Counted from the stretch's first letter, positions 1 to 8,954 are shown. The stretch: 40,232 bases of DNA from Pseudomonadota bacterium (GCA_023432995.1 JAEZES010000185.1:1-40232), one strand, 5' to 3'. Notes: generated by a model not told the origin, from the letters alone. Translations and numbers: made by a program.

Positions 1-1148
1 GCCAGGCTGTCGCCGACGATCGCCGCGCCGAGGGGCTCGGTCCACGCCGGGTGGGCGCGTTCGAGCTCGCGCACCGCGGTGATACGGCGGCCATCGGGTG
101 CCATCGTCAGCTCGACGATACGCGCCGGACGAGCCCCGTTCTGCACGGCGACGATCGTCTGGCCGCGCCGCCACATGCCGTCGATCCCGTCGAGCAGCGC
201 CGGCGCGTCCGAATCGATCCGCCACGCCTTCCCGGCCGGGTCGACGAAGGCCAGGCCGTAGCCGTAGTCGCTGACGATCGCCCCGCCCTCCCACGGGACC
301 AGGCCCTGAGGTGAGCGGAACGTGCCTGGCGCGACCCAGGTTTCGAGCGCGCCTCCGGCCGCGCGGTAGATCGCCCCGTTGAGCGGGTCGCTGGCGTAGA
401 GCGTACCGTCCTCGCCGACCGCGATGTCGCCGGGGCTGCCGGCCGCCGGCCCGGCGATCCTGACCGTGTCGCCGCTGTCGGGCGCATAGCCGATAAGGCC
501 GCGAAAGGCGGTCGCCGGGTCGGGGGTCTCGTCATAGACTCCCGAGGCGATCCACAGCCGCCCTCGGGCAGGGTCGAACGCCAGGCCGCCGAGGCTGCCG
601 GTGCCGGCTAGCGCGATTCGCTCCCAGCGCCCGTCGGAGTCGCGCCGGAACAGTGCACGCGAGACCACGGTCGAGACGAACAGCAATCGGCGGCTTTCGT
701 CCCAGGCGAGCGACTCGACCAGCTCGGCCTCGGCCGGCACGGTGGCAAAGGTCTCGCTCGCCGCCAGCGGCTCGGGCCCGGCCGCGAGCAATGCCTGCAA
801 CCTGTCACGCAGCGGCCCATCGAACGACGCGAGCAGGCCGGCGCGCCCCGCCTCGCTGAACACGTAGCCGCGGGTCGCGAGGAACTCGATCTCCTGCCAC
901 GCAGCGTCCATCCTCCCCGCCTCGAGATAGGCGTTGAGCAGCGCCAGGTGGACGTTGCTGCTGTACGGATGATCGCGGGCGAACTGCTCGATGGCGGCGA
1001 TTTCGGTGATCTGCCGCAGCGACCCTCCGACGTTGCGCCATGGGGCGGTCTGCGCGGGCGCCGGGAGGGCCCATGCGGCCAGCACGCCGAGCAGCGCGAC
1101 CGCCACAATCCGGAACCGTGTCACCCGATTGTCTTGGCCCCGAGGCAT
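1..1148 (-). CDS. Exported SMP-30/NHL-like beta-propeller protein (3' end outside window)
   Basis: The frame opens with ATG at 1148 and stays open to the left edge, so the C-terminus is missing. The N-terminus (MPRGQDNRVTRF, then a hydrophobic run ending in PAPAQ) is a Sec signal peptide, so the protein is probably periplasmic. Residues about 40-110 are helical and resemble a TPR-like repeat (HLALLNAYLEAGRMDAAWQE). After that come repeated propeller blades with the pattern seen in SMP-30/gluconolactonase and NHL proteins, for example GGLAFDPARGRLWIASG, GDIAVGEDGTLYASD and GAIVSDYGYGLAFVD. I cannot tell whether it is an enzyme or a sensor/scaffold. It diverges from the thiolase gene across 51 bp. 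An internal GTG at 1124 is an alternative start that would leave a shorter signal peptide. Confidence 0.75.
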   Translation of the reverse strand, partial: MPRGQDNRVTRFRIVAVALLGVLAAWALPAPAQTAPWRNVGGSLRQITEIAAIEQFARDHPYSSNVHLALLNAYLEAGRMDAAWQEIEFLATRGYVFSEAGRAGLLASFDGPLRDRLQALLAAGPEPLAASETFATVPAEAELVESLAWDESRRLLFVSTVVSRALFRRDSDGRWERIALAGTGSLGGLAFDPARGRLWIASGVYDETPDPATAFRGLIGYAPDSGDTVRIAGPAAGSPGDIAVGEDGTLYASDPLNGAIYRAAGGALETWVAPGTFRSPQGLVPWEGGAIVSDYGYGLAFVDPAGKAWRIDSDAPALLDGIDGMWRRGQTIVAVQNGARPARIVELTMAPDGRRITAVRELERAHPAWTEPLGAAIVGDSL

Positions 1149-1199
1149 CACTAGGTAATCCCCATCCCTCCCCACTCATGCAAGAGGCCGCTTCTCCCC

Positions 1200-2396
1200 A
1201 TGCCCACTTTCAGCGAATCCGATCCGATCGTCATCCTGTCTTACGCGCGCACGCCGATGGGCGGGATGCAGGGCGCCCTGGCGGACGTCTCGGCCACCGA
1301 GCTCGGCGCGACCGCCGTCAAGGCCGCGGTCGAGCGCGCGGGGGTCGCCGGCGAGACGATCGACCGGATCTACATGGGCTGCGTGCTGCCGGCCGGCCTC
1401 GGCCAGGCGCCCGCGCGCCAGGCCGCACTCAAGGCCGGCCTGCCGAAGTCGGTCCAGGCGACGACCGTCAACAAGGTCTGCGGCAGCGGCATGCAGACCG
1501 TCATCATGGGCTCCGAGGCGCTCGCCGCCGGCACCGTCGACGTCGTCGTCGCCGGTGGGATGGAGAGCATGACCAACGCCCCCTACCTGCTCAAGAAGCA
1601 CCGCTCGGGCGCGCGCATCGGCCACGACACGGCCTATGACCACATGTTCCTCGACGGGCTCGAGGACGCCTACGAGGAAGGCCGGGCGATGGGCACCTTC
1701 GCCCAGTGCACCGCCGACGAGTACCAGCTGACCCGGGCCGAGATGGACGATTACGCGATCGCCTCGCTGGCCCGCGCGAACGAGGCCATCCAGTCCGGGG
1801 CCTTCGCCGACGAGGTCGTCCCGGTCACCGTCAAGACCCGCAAGGGCGAGGTCACGGTCGACACCGACGAGCAGCCCGGCAAGGGCAACCCGGCCAAGAT
1901 CCCCGAACTGCGGGCCGCCTTCGCCAAGGACGGCACGATCACCGCCGCCACCTCGAGCTCGATCTCCGACGGCGCCGCGGCGCTGGTGCTGACGCGCGAG
2001 AGCGTGGCCAGGTCCCAGGGCAAGGCTCCGGTCGCGCGGATCGTCGCCATGGCCGCCCACGCGCAGGAGCCGAAGGATTTCACCACCGCGCCGGTCGGCG
2101 CGATTCGCAAGGTGCTCGAGCGCGCCGGCTGGAGCGTCGAGGACGTTGACCTGTGGGAAGTCAACGAGGCGTTCGCCTGCGTGGCGATGTTCGCGATGCG
2201 CGACATCGGCATCCCGCACGAGAAGATCAACGTCCACGGCGGCGCCACCGCACTCGGCCACCCGATCGGTGCGAGCGGGTCGCGGATCATCGTCACCCTG
2301 CTCAACGCGCTCAGGCAGAAGCGCCTCGCGCGCGGCGTGGCCAGCCTGTGCATCGGCGGCGGCGAGGGCACCGCGGTCGCCGTGGAGCTTTGCTAA
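1200..2396 (+). CDS. Acetyl-CoA C-acetyltransferase (biosynthetic-type thiolase)
   Basis: This 398-residue protein has the full length of a thiolase II. It condenses two acetyl-CoA to acetoacetyl-CoA, or works in reverse in fatty-acid and polyhydroxyalkanoate metabolism, in the cytoplasm. The nucleophilic Cys is C94 in NKVCGSGMQ, the catalytic His is H354 in GGATALGHPIGASG, and the second acid/base Cys is C384 in CIGGGEGTA. The ATG at 1200 begins a typical thiolase N-terminus (IVILSYARTPMGG). It stands alone: the upstream gene diverges and the downstream gene is on the other strand. Without a phaB or other pathway neighbour, I cannot decide between PhaA-like and AtoB-like roles. Confidence 0.95.
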   Translation: MPTFSESDPIVILSYARTPMGGMQGALADVSATELGATAVKAAVERAGVAGETIDRIYMGCVLPAGLGQAPARQAALKAGLPKSVQATTVNKVCGSGMQTVIMGSEALAAGTVDVVVAGGMESMTNAPYLLKKHRSGARIGHDTAYDHMFLDGLEDAYEEGRAMGTFAQCTADEYQLTRAEMDDYAIASLARANEAIQSGAFADEVVPVTVKTRKGEVTVDTDEQPGKGNPAKIPELRAAFAKDGTITAATSSSISDGAAALVLTRESVARSQGKAPVARIVAMAAHAQEPKDFTTAPVGAIRKVLERAGWSVEDVDLWEVNEAFACVAMFAMRDIGIPHEKINVHGGATALGHPIGASGSRIIVTLLNALRQKRLARGVASLCIGGGEGTAVAVELC

Positions 2397-2421
2397 GGGG
2401 CGGGAACGCGGCTGGGCGGCG

Positions 2422-2883
2422 CTAGGGGTCGCCGGCGCCCCACAGGCGCTCGGCCGGAACCCATCCCTCGCGGCCGCCGACCTCGAGCTTGCACCAGCCC
2501 GCGTCGCACCGTCCGAGGCGACCCGACACGCCCGGCTCGACGCGCCACAGCAGGCGCGCGCCCGGCGAAGGCTCGGCGCGCATCTCGGCCAGGCCCTCGC
2601 CGATCACCAGCGCGCCGCGTTCGGGGGTGAGCAGACGGGCAACGATCCACCCGCGCTCGCCGTCCGGATCCTCGACCAGCCGCCAGCCCTGCATCACCCG
2701 CACCACCTTCACCGGCAGGCCCTGGCGCCGATAGACCCATTCGATCGGGTAATCGGCGCTCGGGCCGACGCGCATGTTCACCTCGTCCACGCGCAGCGAG
2801 GCCCAGTAGGGTACCGCGCGCTCCTGCGCGACGGCCGGGCCGGCAAGTAGCACGCCAACGATCAGCAGGAGGCCCCGAAGCAT
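2422..2883 (-). CDS. Secreted SH3 (SH3b-type) domain protein
   Basis: A 153-residue protein with a signal peptide (MLRGLLLIVGVLLAGPAVAQ). It carries two SH3b-like modules. The first is recognised by VNMRVGPSADYPIEWVYRRQ followed by GWRLVEDPDGERGWI, and the second by AEMRAEPSPGARLLWRVEPG with GWCKLEVGGREGWVP. Such bacterial SH3 proteins are exported and are thought to bind cell-wall or other ligands; this is family knowledge and was not shown here. A strong GGGGAGG lies just before the ATG. It converges with the thiolase gene (26 bp between stops) and diverges from amt (141 bp). I see no catalytic domain. Confidence 0.85.
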   Translation of the reverse strand: MLRGLLLIVGVLLAGPAVAQERAVPYWASLRVDEVNMRVGPSADYPIEWVYRRQGLPVKVVRVMQGWRLVEDPDGERGWIVARLLTPERGALVIGEGLAEMRAEPSPGARLLWRVEPGVSGRLGRCDAGWCKLEVGGREGWVPAERLWGAGDP

Positions 2884-3024
2884 TCGCCTCCCCTATCGCG
2901 CGCGGCCCCATCGCTTCAACCGGGATCGGGCCTTTTTCGCCCATCGCGGCGGCTTGCCCGGAGCGCCGATCCTGTCATAGGTACGCACCGGGAAACCGCC
3001 GTCAGCGCGGGTCAGGGGGATACG

Positions 3025-4317
3025 ATGCTTCGCACACTCGCCATCGGCGCGGCTCTTGCCGTGCTGCCCGCCGCCGCCTTCGCGCAATCGCCGGCTGCGC
3101 CGGTCGCCGACAGCGGCGACACCGGCTGGATCCTCGCCTCCACTGCGCTCGTCCTGCTGATGACGCTGCCCGGGCTCGGGCTGTTCTACGGCGGCCTCGT
3201 GCGGGCCAAGAACCTGCTCTCGGTGCTGCTGCAGATCGGCGCGGTCGCGTCGATCGCCTCGCTGCTGTGGATCGCGGTGGGCTACACGGTCGCATTCGGC
3301 ACCGTATCCGGCGGCTGGCTCGGCAGTGGCGCGCTGATGCTCGAGGGCCTCGCTGAGGTGCGCGCCGGAATGGCGATTCCGGAAAGCGCCTTCGCCATGT
3401 TCCAGCTCGCCTTTGCGGCCATCACGCCGGCGCTGATGATCGGCGCCTGGGCGGATCGCGCGCGGTTCTCGTGGGTCGTGGTGTTCTGCGCGCTTTGGGG
3501 CCTGCTGGTCTACGCGCCGGTGGCACATTGGATCTGGGGCGGCGGCTGGCTCGCGCAGGTCGGCACACTCGACTTCGCCGGCGGGATCGTGGTGCACACG
3601 ACCGCCGGTGTCTCGGCCCTCGTCATCGCGCTGCTGCTCGGCAAGCGGCAGGGCTTCCCCGGCCCGGCGCTGCTGCCGCACGCCCCCGGCCTGACGATGA
3701 TCGGGGCGATGCTGCTGTGGGTCGGCTGGTTCGGATTCAACGGCGGCTCGGCGCTCGCGGCCAACGACGGTGCGGCCTCGGCCATCATCAACACCCACGC
3801 CGCGGCTTCGGCCGCGGCGCTCGTCTGGCTTGCGATCGAGCGCGTGACCTTCGGCAAGCCGACGACCGTCGGTTTCGCCACCGGGGCCATCGCCGGTCTG
3901 GCAACGATCACGCCGAGCGCCGGCTTCGTCTCGCCGGGCGCGGCGATCGCGATCGGCGTGCTCGCGGCCCTGCTGTGCTACTACGCGATCCAGCTGGTCA
4001 AGAACCGCCTGCGGATCGACGATTCGCTCGACGTGTTCGCGGTGCACGGGGTCGGCGGCATGCTCGGCTCGTTGCTGCTGGCGCCGTTCCTGTCGCCCGC
4101 GCTCGGCGGCGCCGGCTATGCCGACGGCATGACCATGGGGGCGATGTTCGGCGCCCAGGCGCTCGCGGTCGTCGCGGTGGCCGTCTACTCCGCCGTCGCC
4201 ACGGCCATTGCTGCGTCGGCGGTCTCGCTGCTCCTGCCGATGCGCATCGGCGAGGAAGACGAGCGCCAGGGCCTGGACATCGCCAGCCACGGCGAGCGCG
4301 GCTGGGAGTTCGACTGA
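3025..4317 (+). CDS. amt: Ammonium transporter Amt
   Basis: A 430-residue Amt/MEP/Rh-family channel of the inner membrane that conducts NH3/NH4+. A cleavable-looking signal sequence (ending AAAFAQ) is followed by about 11 hydrophobic segments. Expected pore residues are visible: the aromatic gate Phe in FQLAFAAITPALMIG, the binding-site Trp in VAHWIWGG, Asp and the first pore His in DFAGGIVVHTTAG, the second gate Phe in GWFGFNGGSAL, and the second pore His in AVHGVGGMLGSLL. The C-terminal tail ends GLDIASHGERGWEF, which is like the tail used for contact with GlnK in this family. A GGGGGA Shine-Dalgarno precedes ATG 3025. No glnK gene lies next to it, unlike the common glnK-amt pair. Confidence 0.95.
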   Translation: MLRTLAIGAALAVLPAAAFAQSPAAPVADSGDTGWILASTALVLLMTLPGLGLFYGGLVRAKNLLSVLLQIGAVASIASLLWIAVGYTVAFGTVSGGWLGSGALMLEGLAEVRAGMAIPESAFAMFQLAFAAITPALMIGAWADRARFSWVVVFCALWGLLVYAPVAHWIWGGGWLAQVGTLDFAGGIVVHTTAGVSALVIALLLGKRQGFPGPALLPHAPGLTMIGAMLLWVGWFGFNGGSALAANDGAASAIINTHAAASAAALVWLAIERVTFGKPTTVGFATGAIAGLATITPSAGFVSPGAAIAIGVLAALLCYYAIQLVKNRLRIDDSLDVFAVHGVGGMLGSLLLAPFLSPALGGAGYADGMTMGAMFGAQALAVVAVAVYSAVATAIAASAVSLLLPMRIGEEDERQGLDIASHGERGWEFD

Positions 4318-4332
4318 GCCTGTGGCGCGCCG

Positions 4333-5361
4333 CTAGCGGGCGCCGCCGCCGGCGCCGGCGATGATCATCGTCACGCCGGTGTCGTTGGGGTCCGCCGCGG
4401 TCAGCGCGAACGATCCGGCAACCTCGGTTGGCGGGATCGCCGCAGTCGAGCCCGCCGCGGCCTGCCCGCCGGCGAGGAAGAACCGGGCGGAGCCCCCGCC
4501 CGGCAGCGCGAAGGTCATCACCCCGGCGGCGATCGTGCCCGAGGTCGAATCGTAGGTCACGTCGAGGTCGGGCGGGCAGGTCGTGCAGCCGGTCGCATCG
4601 CCATCGAGGACCAGCTTGAGCGTCGCCGTACTGGCAGCGTAGTTGGCGACCAGCTGGAACGTGCCGGTCACCTTGTAGATGTTCGAGGTTCCGGTGGCGC
4701 CCGGCTTGTTGCCGGTCGCCTGCCCGAGGACGAGGCCATTGAAGGTCGTAGTCCCGGTCGTCGGCACGATCGCCGGATCGGATGCGACACCGTAGGCAAA
4801 GGGCCGCAGGTCGACGTGCTGACGCGGGCCTCCGCCGGCATCGACGAACGACTCCATGAAGGTCCCGAAGCTGGTGAAATTGAGCACGATGAGCGGGTTG
4901 CCCGGCCCCGACAGCAAGCGCGTGAGGATGTAGCTGCCCGGATTGGCGTCGACTTGCTGGAAGGCGAAGCCGTTGCCGAAGCACAACGGGGTCACGTCGC
5001 AGGTCTTGCCGCTCGCGGCGGTGAAGATCGCCGCCTCCGACGCCGACGGGTTCACCGTGCCGTTGAGCAGCGTGTAGGTGTAGCCGTTCTGCGCGGGGGT
5101 GAAGGCGAACACCGAGCCGATCGCCGGGGCCACCGACTGCGCATTGGCCACCCGCTGGACGCCGTCCTCGGTGGTGTACTGCAGCGCCGTCTCGCTCGTG
5201 GTGTAGGCGATCGTGGTCGGCGTCGGGGTCGGCGTCGGGGTGGTCGTCGGCGTAGGAGTGGGAGTCGGGCTCGGGTTCGGATTTGACGAGCCCCCACCCA
5301 GATCGCACGCCACCAGCGCCAGGCTCAGGGCGCTGACCATACCGCCCAACACCAATCTCAT
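4333..5361 (-). CDS. Surface/periplasmic lipoprotein with Thr-Pro linker (possibly TbpB-like barrel)
   Basis: The start at 5361 gives MRLVLGGMVSALSLALVAC, a lipoprotein signal with lipobox LVAC. It is preceded by GGGAGTGAG, and the longer frame upstream has no such features. After the Cys there is a linker of alternating Thr and Pro. About 290 residues follow, rich in beta-strand and Gly/Thr. The last part (TFQLVANYAASTATLKLVL ... VAGSFALTAADP) resembles the eight-stranded barrel ending of transferrin-binding-protein-like lipoproteins, which often reach the surface. That similarity is weak and judged by eye. Four Cys (in KTCDVTPLC and GCTTCP) could form disulfides. It converges with amt, with stops 15 bp apart. 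Confidence 0.7.
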   Translation of the reverse strand: MRLVLGGMVSALSLALVACDLGGGSSNPNPSPTPTPTPTTTPTPTPTPTTIAYTTSETALQYTTEDGVQRVANAQSVAPAIGSVFAFTPAQNGYTYTLLNGTVNPSASEAAIFTAASGKTCDVTPLCFGNGFAFQQVDANPGSYILTRLLSGPGNPLIVLNFTSFGTFMESFVDAGGGPRQHVDLRPFAYGVASDPAIVPTTGTTTFNGLVLGQATGNKPGATGTSNIYKVTGTFQLVANYAASTATLKLVLDGDATGCTTCPPDLDVTYDSTSGTIAAGVMTFALPGGGSARFFLAGGQAAAGSTAAIPPTEVAGSFALTAADPNDTGVTMIIAGAGGGAR

Positions 5362-5453
5362 GCTCTCACTCCCGTCGAATCGCTTGCGCGGCTGGCATCC
5401 ACTTGGCCGCGAGCTATCCGCGGCGCAAGTGAACCCAGGATTGCCGGCCCGGA

Positions 5454-6860
5454 TCAATCGCCTGTCAGGATGCGGTCGACCAGCTGCTTCACCGTCGGGG
5501 TGAAGTTGTTCGAATAGAACGGATCCTGCTTGAAGCGGTAGGCGGCATGGCCCGCGAACATCAGGTTCTGCTCGGTGTCGCCGCCGTGGGCGATGTCCTG
5601 CAGCGTCTTCTGGATGCAGAAGCTGCGCGGGTCGGCGAGGCGGCCCGTGGTGTAATCGTCATGGTCTTTCCATGACGAGAAGCCGCAGTGCGACAGGCAG
5701 CCCATGCAGGCGGCCTGGTCCTCGCGGATCACCGCCCGCTCGTTCGGGCTGACGAAGACCACCGTGTCGTCGGGCGTCTTGAGCGCTTCGCTGAAGCCCT
5801 GCGCCACCCACGCGCGCGCGCGCTCGAGATCGCGCGGCGCCACCCAGAAGTTCTTGCCTTTCACACCGACGTCGAGCTGCACGGTGTGCTCTCCGGCCTC
5901 GACGCGCGAATAGGGAATCTGCCGATCGCTGCGCGCCTCGAGCGCGCGCAGGAACGGATTGTGCACCGCCGAGCTGTAGAACCCGGTCGGCGAGAAGCGG
6001 TGCAGCAGCACGTCGCCCTCGTCGAGCGTGCGCAGCCGGTCCTTCCAGCCCTGCGGAATTGGGCTTTCTTCGGTCAGCAGGGGTCGGGTGCCGTACTGGA
6101 AGGCGATCTGGCCGAGCTCGGGATTGTCGATCCAGTCGTCCCACTCGCGCAGGTACCAGACGCCGCCGGCCATGATGATCGGCACGTCGTCCGAAATGCC
6201 TTCGGCGCGCATCGTCTCGCGCAGCGCCTTGACCCGGGGATACGGCGCCTCGGGCTTGAGCGGGTCTTCGGCGTTGCTCAGGCCGTTGTGGCCGCCGGCC
6301 AGCCACGGATCCTCATAGACCACTGCGGCCATCAGCTCGGAAACCTTGTGGTAGGCGCGCTTCCACAGCGCGCGGAAGGCGCGCGCCGAGCTGATGATCG
6401 GCAGGTAGTTGACGTTGTAGCGCGCGGCGATCTCGCTCAGCCGATAGGGCATGCCCGCCCCGCAGGTGACTCCGGCGACAAGGCCGCGGGTCTTCTCGAG
6501 CACGCCCTCGAGCACCTGCTGCGCCCCGCCCATCTCCCACAGCACGTTGATGTTGATCGCCCCGCGGCCGCTGGCGATGTCGTAGGCCCGGCGGACCTGC
6601 TCGACCGCACCGTCGATCGCGTAGCGGATCAGCTGCTCGTGCCGCTCGAGACGCGTCAGCTGGTTGTAGATTTGCGGGACGATCCGCCCCTCGGCGTCGT
6701 AGCTGTCGGCGTTGACCGCGCTGACCGTGCCGATTCCCCCGGCCGCCGCCCAGGCGCCGGAGCTCATGTGATTGGTCGCCGATACGCCCTTCCCGCCCTC
6801 GATCAGCGGCCACACTTCGCGACCACCATAAACGATGGGTTTCAGACCCTTGAATGCCAT
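5454..6860 (-). CDS. Nitronate monooxygenase-family flavoprotein
   Basis: A 468-residue protein resembling the nitronate monooxygenase / 2-nitropropane dioxygenase TIM-barrel flavoenzymes. The early stretch (GVSATNHMSSGAWAAAGGIG) and the barrel strand VAGVTCGAGMPYRLSEIAA fit the FMN-binding fold. VPIIMAGGVWYLREW corresponds to the phosphate-binding strand, where the family often has GGI. The C-terminal 110 residues contain a Cys cluster (CMGCLSHCGF, then a further Cys in SFCIQKTL) not found in short NMOs, which suggests a metal or redox site. The true substrate is unknown. The start lies after GGAAC, 23 bp downstream of the methyltransferase stop, so the two are probably co-transcribed. Confidence 0.8.
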   Translation of the reverse strand: MAFKGLKPIVYGGREVWPLIEGGKGVSATNHMSSGAWAAAGGIGTVSAVNADSYDAEGRIVPQIYNQLTRLERHEQLIRYAIDGAVEQVRRAYDIASGRGAININVLWEMGGAQQVLEGVLEKTRGLVAGVTCGAGMPYRLSEIAARYNVNYLPIISSARAFRALWKRAYHKVSELMAAVVYEDPWLAGGHNGLSNAEDPLKPEAPYPRVKALRETMRAEGISDDVPIIMAGGVWYLREWDDWIDNPELGQIAFQYGTRPLLTEESPIPQGWKDRLRTLDEGDVLLHRFSPTGFYSSAVHNPFLRALEARSDRQIPYSRVEAGEHTVQLDVGVKGKNFWVAPRDLERARAWVAQGFSEALKTPDDTVVFVSPNERAVIREDQAACMGCLSHCGFSSWKDHDDYTTGRLADPRSFCIQKTLQDIAHGGDTEQNLMFAGHAAYRFKQDPFYSNNFTPTVKQLVDRILTGD

Positions 6861-6883
6861 TTACCGTTCCTGCTCACGCCTCA

Positions 6884-7633
6884 CTAGGGCGTGGTCCCCT
6901 GATTTTGGCCCTGCTCGCCACAGGGGTTGATTGATTGCGGCTCCGGCCTCGGCCCGACCGCCTCGAATTGCGCATAATAACCGGCAAACTCCGGGTTAGG
7001 AACAAATTCCACCAACCGGAAGCCGACCGCCTCGAACTCGCAGAACAACAGCCGCGGCGGTATGCCGTGCTCGTCGGTCGGCCGGTCGATGTCGACGACG
7101 ATGACCTGCCCGCCCTGGCGCACCGCCGGCCGCAGCCGCCAGAGGAACGCATAAGGCTCCTCGACCTCATGGTACATGTGCACCATGAAGATCCGGTCGA
7201 AGCTGTTTTCGGGCAGCTTGGGATCGTCGGGCGTGCCCAGCCGCACCGAGACGTTGTCGAGCCGCTCGCGCAACACGCGCTGGGCCAGGCGGTCGCGTGC
7301 GCCGGCATCGATGTCCTGCGCCAGCACGCGGCCTTCGGGGCCAACCCGTTCGGCCAGGCGCACCGTGTAATACCCTTCGCCCGCGCCGATGTCGGCCACC
7401 GTCATGCCCGGGCGGATTCCGGCGAGATCCATCACGGTGCTCGCCTCATTGCGATCGTCGCGCAGCTCCTCGGTCGAGAAAGCGTTGGCCGAGGCCTCGG
7501 ACACGGGCCGATAGGCGCGCGGAAACTCGCGCGAGGTTTCCGGCCGGTCGGCATCAGGCGACGGCCGCCAGCAGCCGGCCGTGGCCGCAAGGCCCGCAAG
7601 CAGCGGCAGCAGGAGAGTGGCCCGGCGATGCAT
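6884..7633 (-). CDS. Exported, lipoprotein-like class I SAM-dependent methyltransferase
   Basis: A 249-residue protein. The N-terminus is a lipoprotein signal (MHRRATLLLPLLAGLAATAGC), so it should be anchored in the envelope. The rest is a Rossmann methyltransferase: motif I VADIGAGEGYYTVRLAE, acidic strand end VLAQDID, motif IV region FDRIFMVHMYHEVEEP, and GGQVIVVDIDRPTD. The sequence is complete enough to bind SAM. However, SAM is not normally available outside the cytoplasm, so its location and activity are puzzling. Members with such N-termini are common in proteobacteria (family knowledge). It precedes the nitronate monooxygenase-like gene on the same strand. Confidence 0.85.
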   Translation of the reverse strand: MHRRATLLLPLLAGLAATAGCWRPSPDADRPETSREFPRAYRPVSEASANAFSTEELRDDRNEASTVMDLAGIRPGMTVADIGAGEGYYTVRLAERVGPEGRVLAQDIDAGARDRLAQRVLRERLDNVSVRLGTPDDPKLPENSFDRIFMVHMYHEVEEPYAFLWRLRPAVRQGGQVIVVDIDRPTDEHGIPPRLLFCEFEAVGFRLVEFVPNPEFAGYYAQFEAVGPRPEPQSINPCGEQGQNQGTTP

Positions 7634-7826
7634 CCCGGGGCGCCTTAGCTAGGCAAGCGCAGCAAGGCAAAGCCTGCGTGCGGGGACCGCGGCACTCGCC
7701 ACCGGCGAGGCGAACCGGGACACGCGGCTCGGGCGAGACGCACTTGCGAATCGATCGTCAGGTAGTCGCGGGCCGACGGCGCGAACCCTGGCAGTGGCGC
7801 CCCGCGTCAAGGGCCATGCCCGGCAG

Positions 7827-8954
7827 CTATTCGACGTCCTCGACTTCGACAGTCTCCCCGGTCACGCGCTGCGCCAGCGCGGCCGCGATGAAGTCGTCGA
7901 TCTCGCCGTCGAGCACGTCGCCCGGGCTGGTCGAGGTGACACCGGTGCGCAAGTCCTTGACCAGTTGGTACGGCTGCAGGACGTAGCTCCTGATCTGGTG
8001 GCCCCAGCCGATCTCGGTCTTGGCCTCGTACTCGCTGCCCGCCGCCGCCTCGCGCTTGGCCAGTTCGGCCTCGTAGAGCCGCGCCTTGAGCATGTTCATC
8101 GCGGTGGCGCGGTTCTTGTGCTGGCTGCGGTCGTTCTGGCTGGCGACGACGATACCGGTCGGCAAGTGGGTGATGCGGACGGCGGAGTCGGTCGTGTTGA
8201 TGTGCTGCCCGCCGGCGCCCGACGAGCGGTAGGTGTCGATCCTCAGGTCGCCCTCGTTGATCTCGATCTCGATGTTGTCGTCGATCACCGGATAGACCCA
8301 CACCGAGCTGAAGCTCGTGTGCCGCCGCGCGGAGCTGTCGTAAGGGCTGATGCGCACGAGTCGGTGCACGCCGCTTTCGGTCTTGGCGTAGCCGTAGGCG
8401 TTCTCGCCCTTGATCAGCAGCGTCGCCGACTTGATGCCGGCCTGCTCGCCGGCACCGTACTCGACCACTTCGACCTTGTAGCCCTTGCGCTCGGCCCAGC
8501 GGGTGTACATCCGCAGCAGCATCTCGGCCCAGTCCTGGCTCTCGGTGCCGCCGGCGCCGGCGTGGATTTCGAGATACGTGTCGTTGGCGTCGGCCGCGCC
8601 GCCGAGCAGCGCCTGGACCTTGTCGGCGTCGGCGCGCTCGGCGAGCTTCTCGAGCGATTGCAGCCCCTCGGTCACGACCGCATCGTCGCGCTCGGCCTCG
8701 CCCAGCTCGACGAACTCGATCGCATCGGCCATCTCGCGGGTGATCTCGTTGACCGTGCCGATCGCCGCCTCGAGCCGGCGGCGCTCGCGCATGACGTCCT
8801 CGGCCTGCTTGGGATTGTCCCACAGCGTCGGGTCCTCGACGCGCGCGTTGAGTTCGTCGAGGCGGCGCACCGCGCGGTCCCAGTCGAGCGAGCGGCGCAC
8901 CAGCGCCAGCGCCGCCTCGATCCGGTCGATATGGGCCTGCCCTTCGGCACGCAT
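7827..8954 (-). CDS. prfB: Peptide chain release factor 2
   Basis: A 375-residue class I release factor that terminates translation at UAA and UGA. The GGQ catalytic motif is at residues 248-250 (GAGGQHINTTDSAVRITH). The codon-reading tripeptide is at 203-205 as Ser-Pro-Tyr rather than the textbook Ser-Pro-Phe; the surrounding RRHTSF identifies RF2. The reading frame is continuous from ATG 8954, so the programmed +1 frameshift that controls RF2 in E. coli is absent. It lies downstream of the PBP1A and peroxiredoxin genes on the same strand, separated from the latter by 151 bp in which I see no gene. Confidence 0.97.
   Translation of the reverse strand: MRAEGQAHIDRIEAALALVRRSLDWDRAVRRLDELNARVEDPTLWDNPKQAEDVMRERRRLEAAIGTVNEITREMADAIEFVELGEAERDDAVVTEGLQSLEKLAERADADKVQALLGGAADANDTYLEIHAGAGGTESQDWAEMLLRMYTRWAERKGYKVEVVEYGAGEQAGIKSATLLIKGENAYGYAKTESGVHRLVRISPYDSSARRHTSFSSVWVYPVIDDNIEIEINEGDLRIDTYRSSGAGGQHINTTDSAVRITHLPTGIVVASQNDRSQHKNRATAMNMLKARLYEAELAKREAAAGSEYEAKTEIGWGHQIRSYVLQPYQLVKDLRTGVTSTSPGDVLDGEIDDFIAAALAQRVTGETVEVEDVE

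Noticed and set aside
2884..3024. Search for a sigma54/NtrC promoter before amt
   Set aside because: No TGGC-N8-TTGC-like element was found in the 141-bp gap.
5212..5270. Tandem short repeat (GTCGGCGTCGGGG type)
   Set aside because: It encodes the Thr-Pro stalk of the lipoprotein. It is not a CRISPR array or other DNA repeat.
7634..7826. Stem-loop CTCGCC-ACC-GGCGAG at 7695-7709 in the 193-bp gap after prfB
   Set aside because: The stem is only 6 bp, lies 118 bases past the prfB stop and lacks a T-run, so I could not call it a terminator. I see no gene in this gap.
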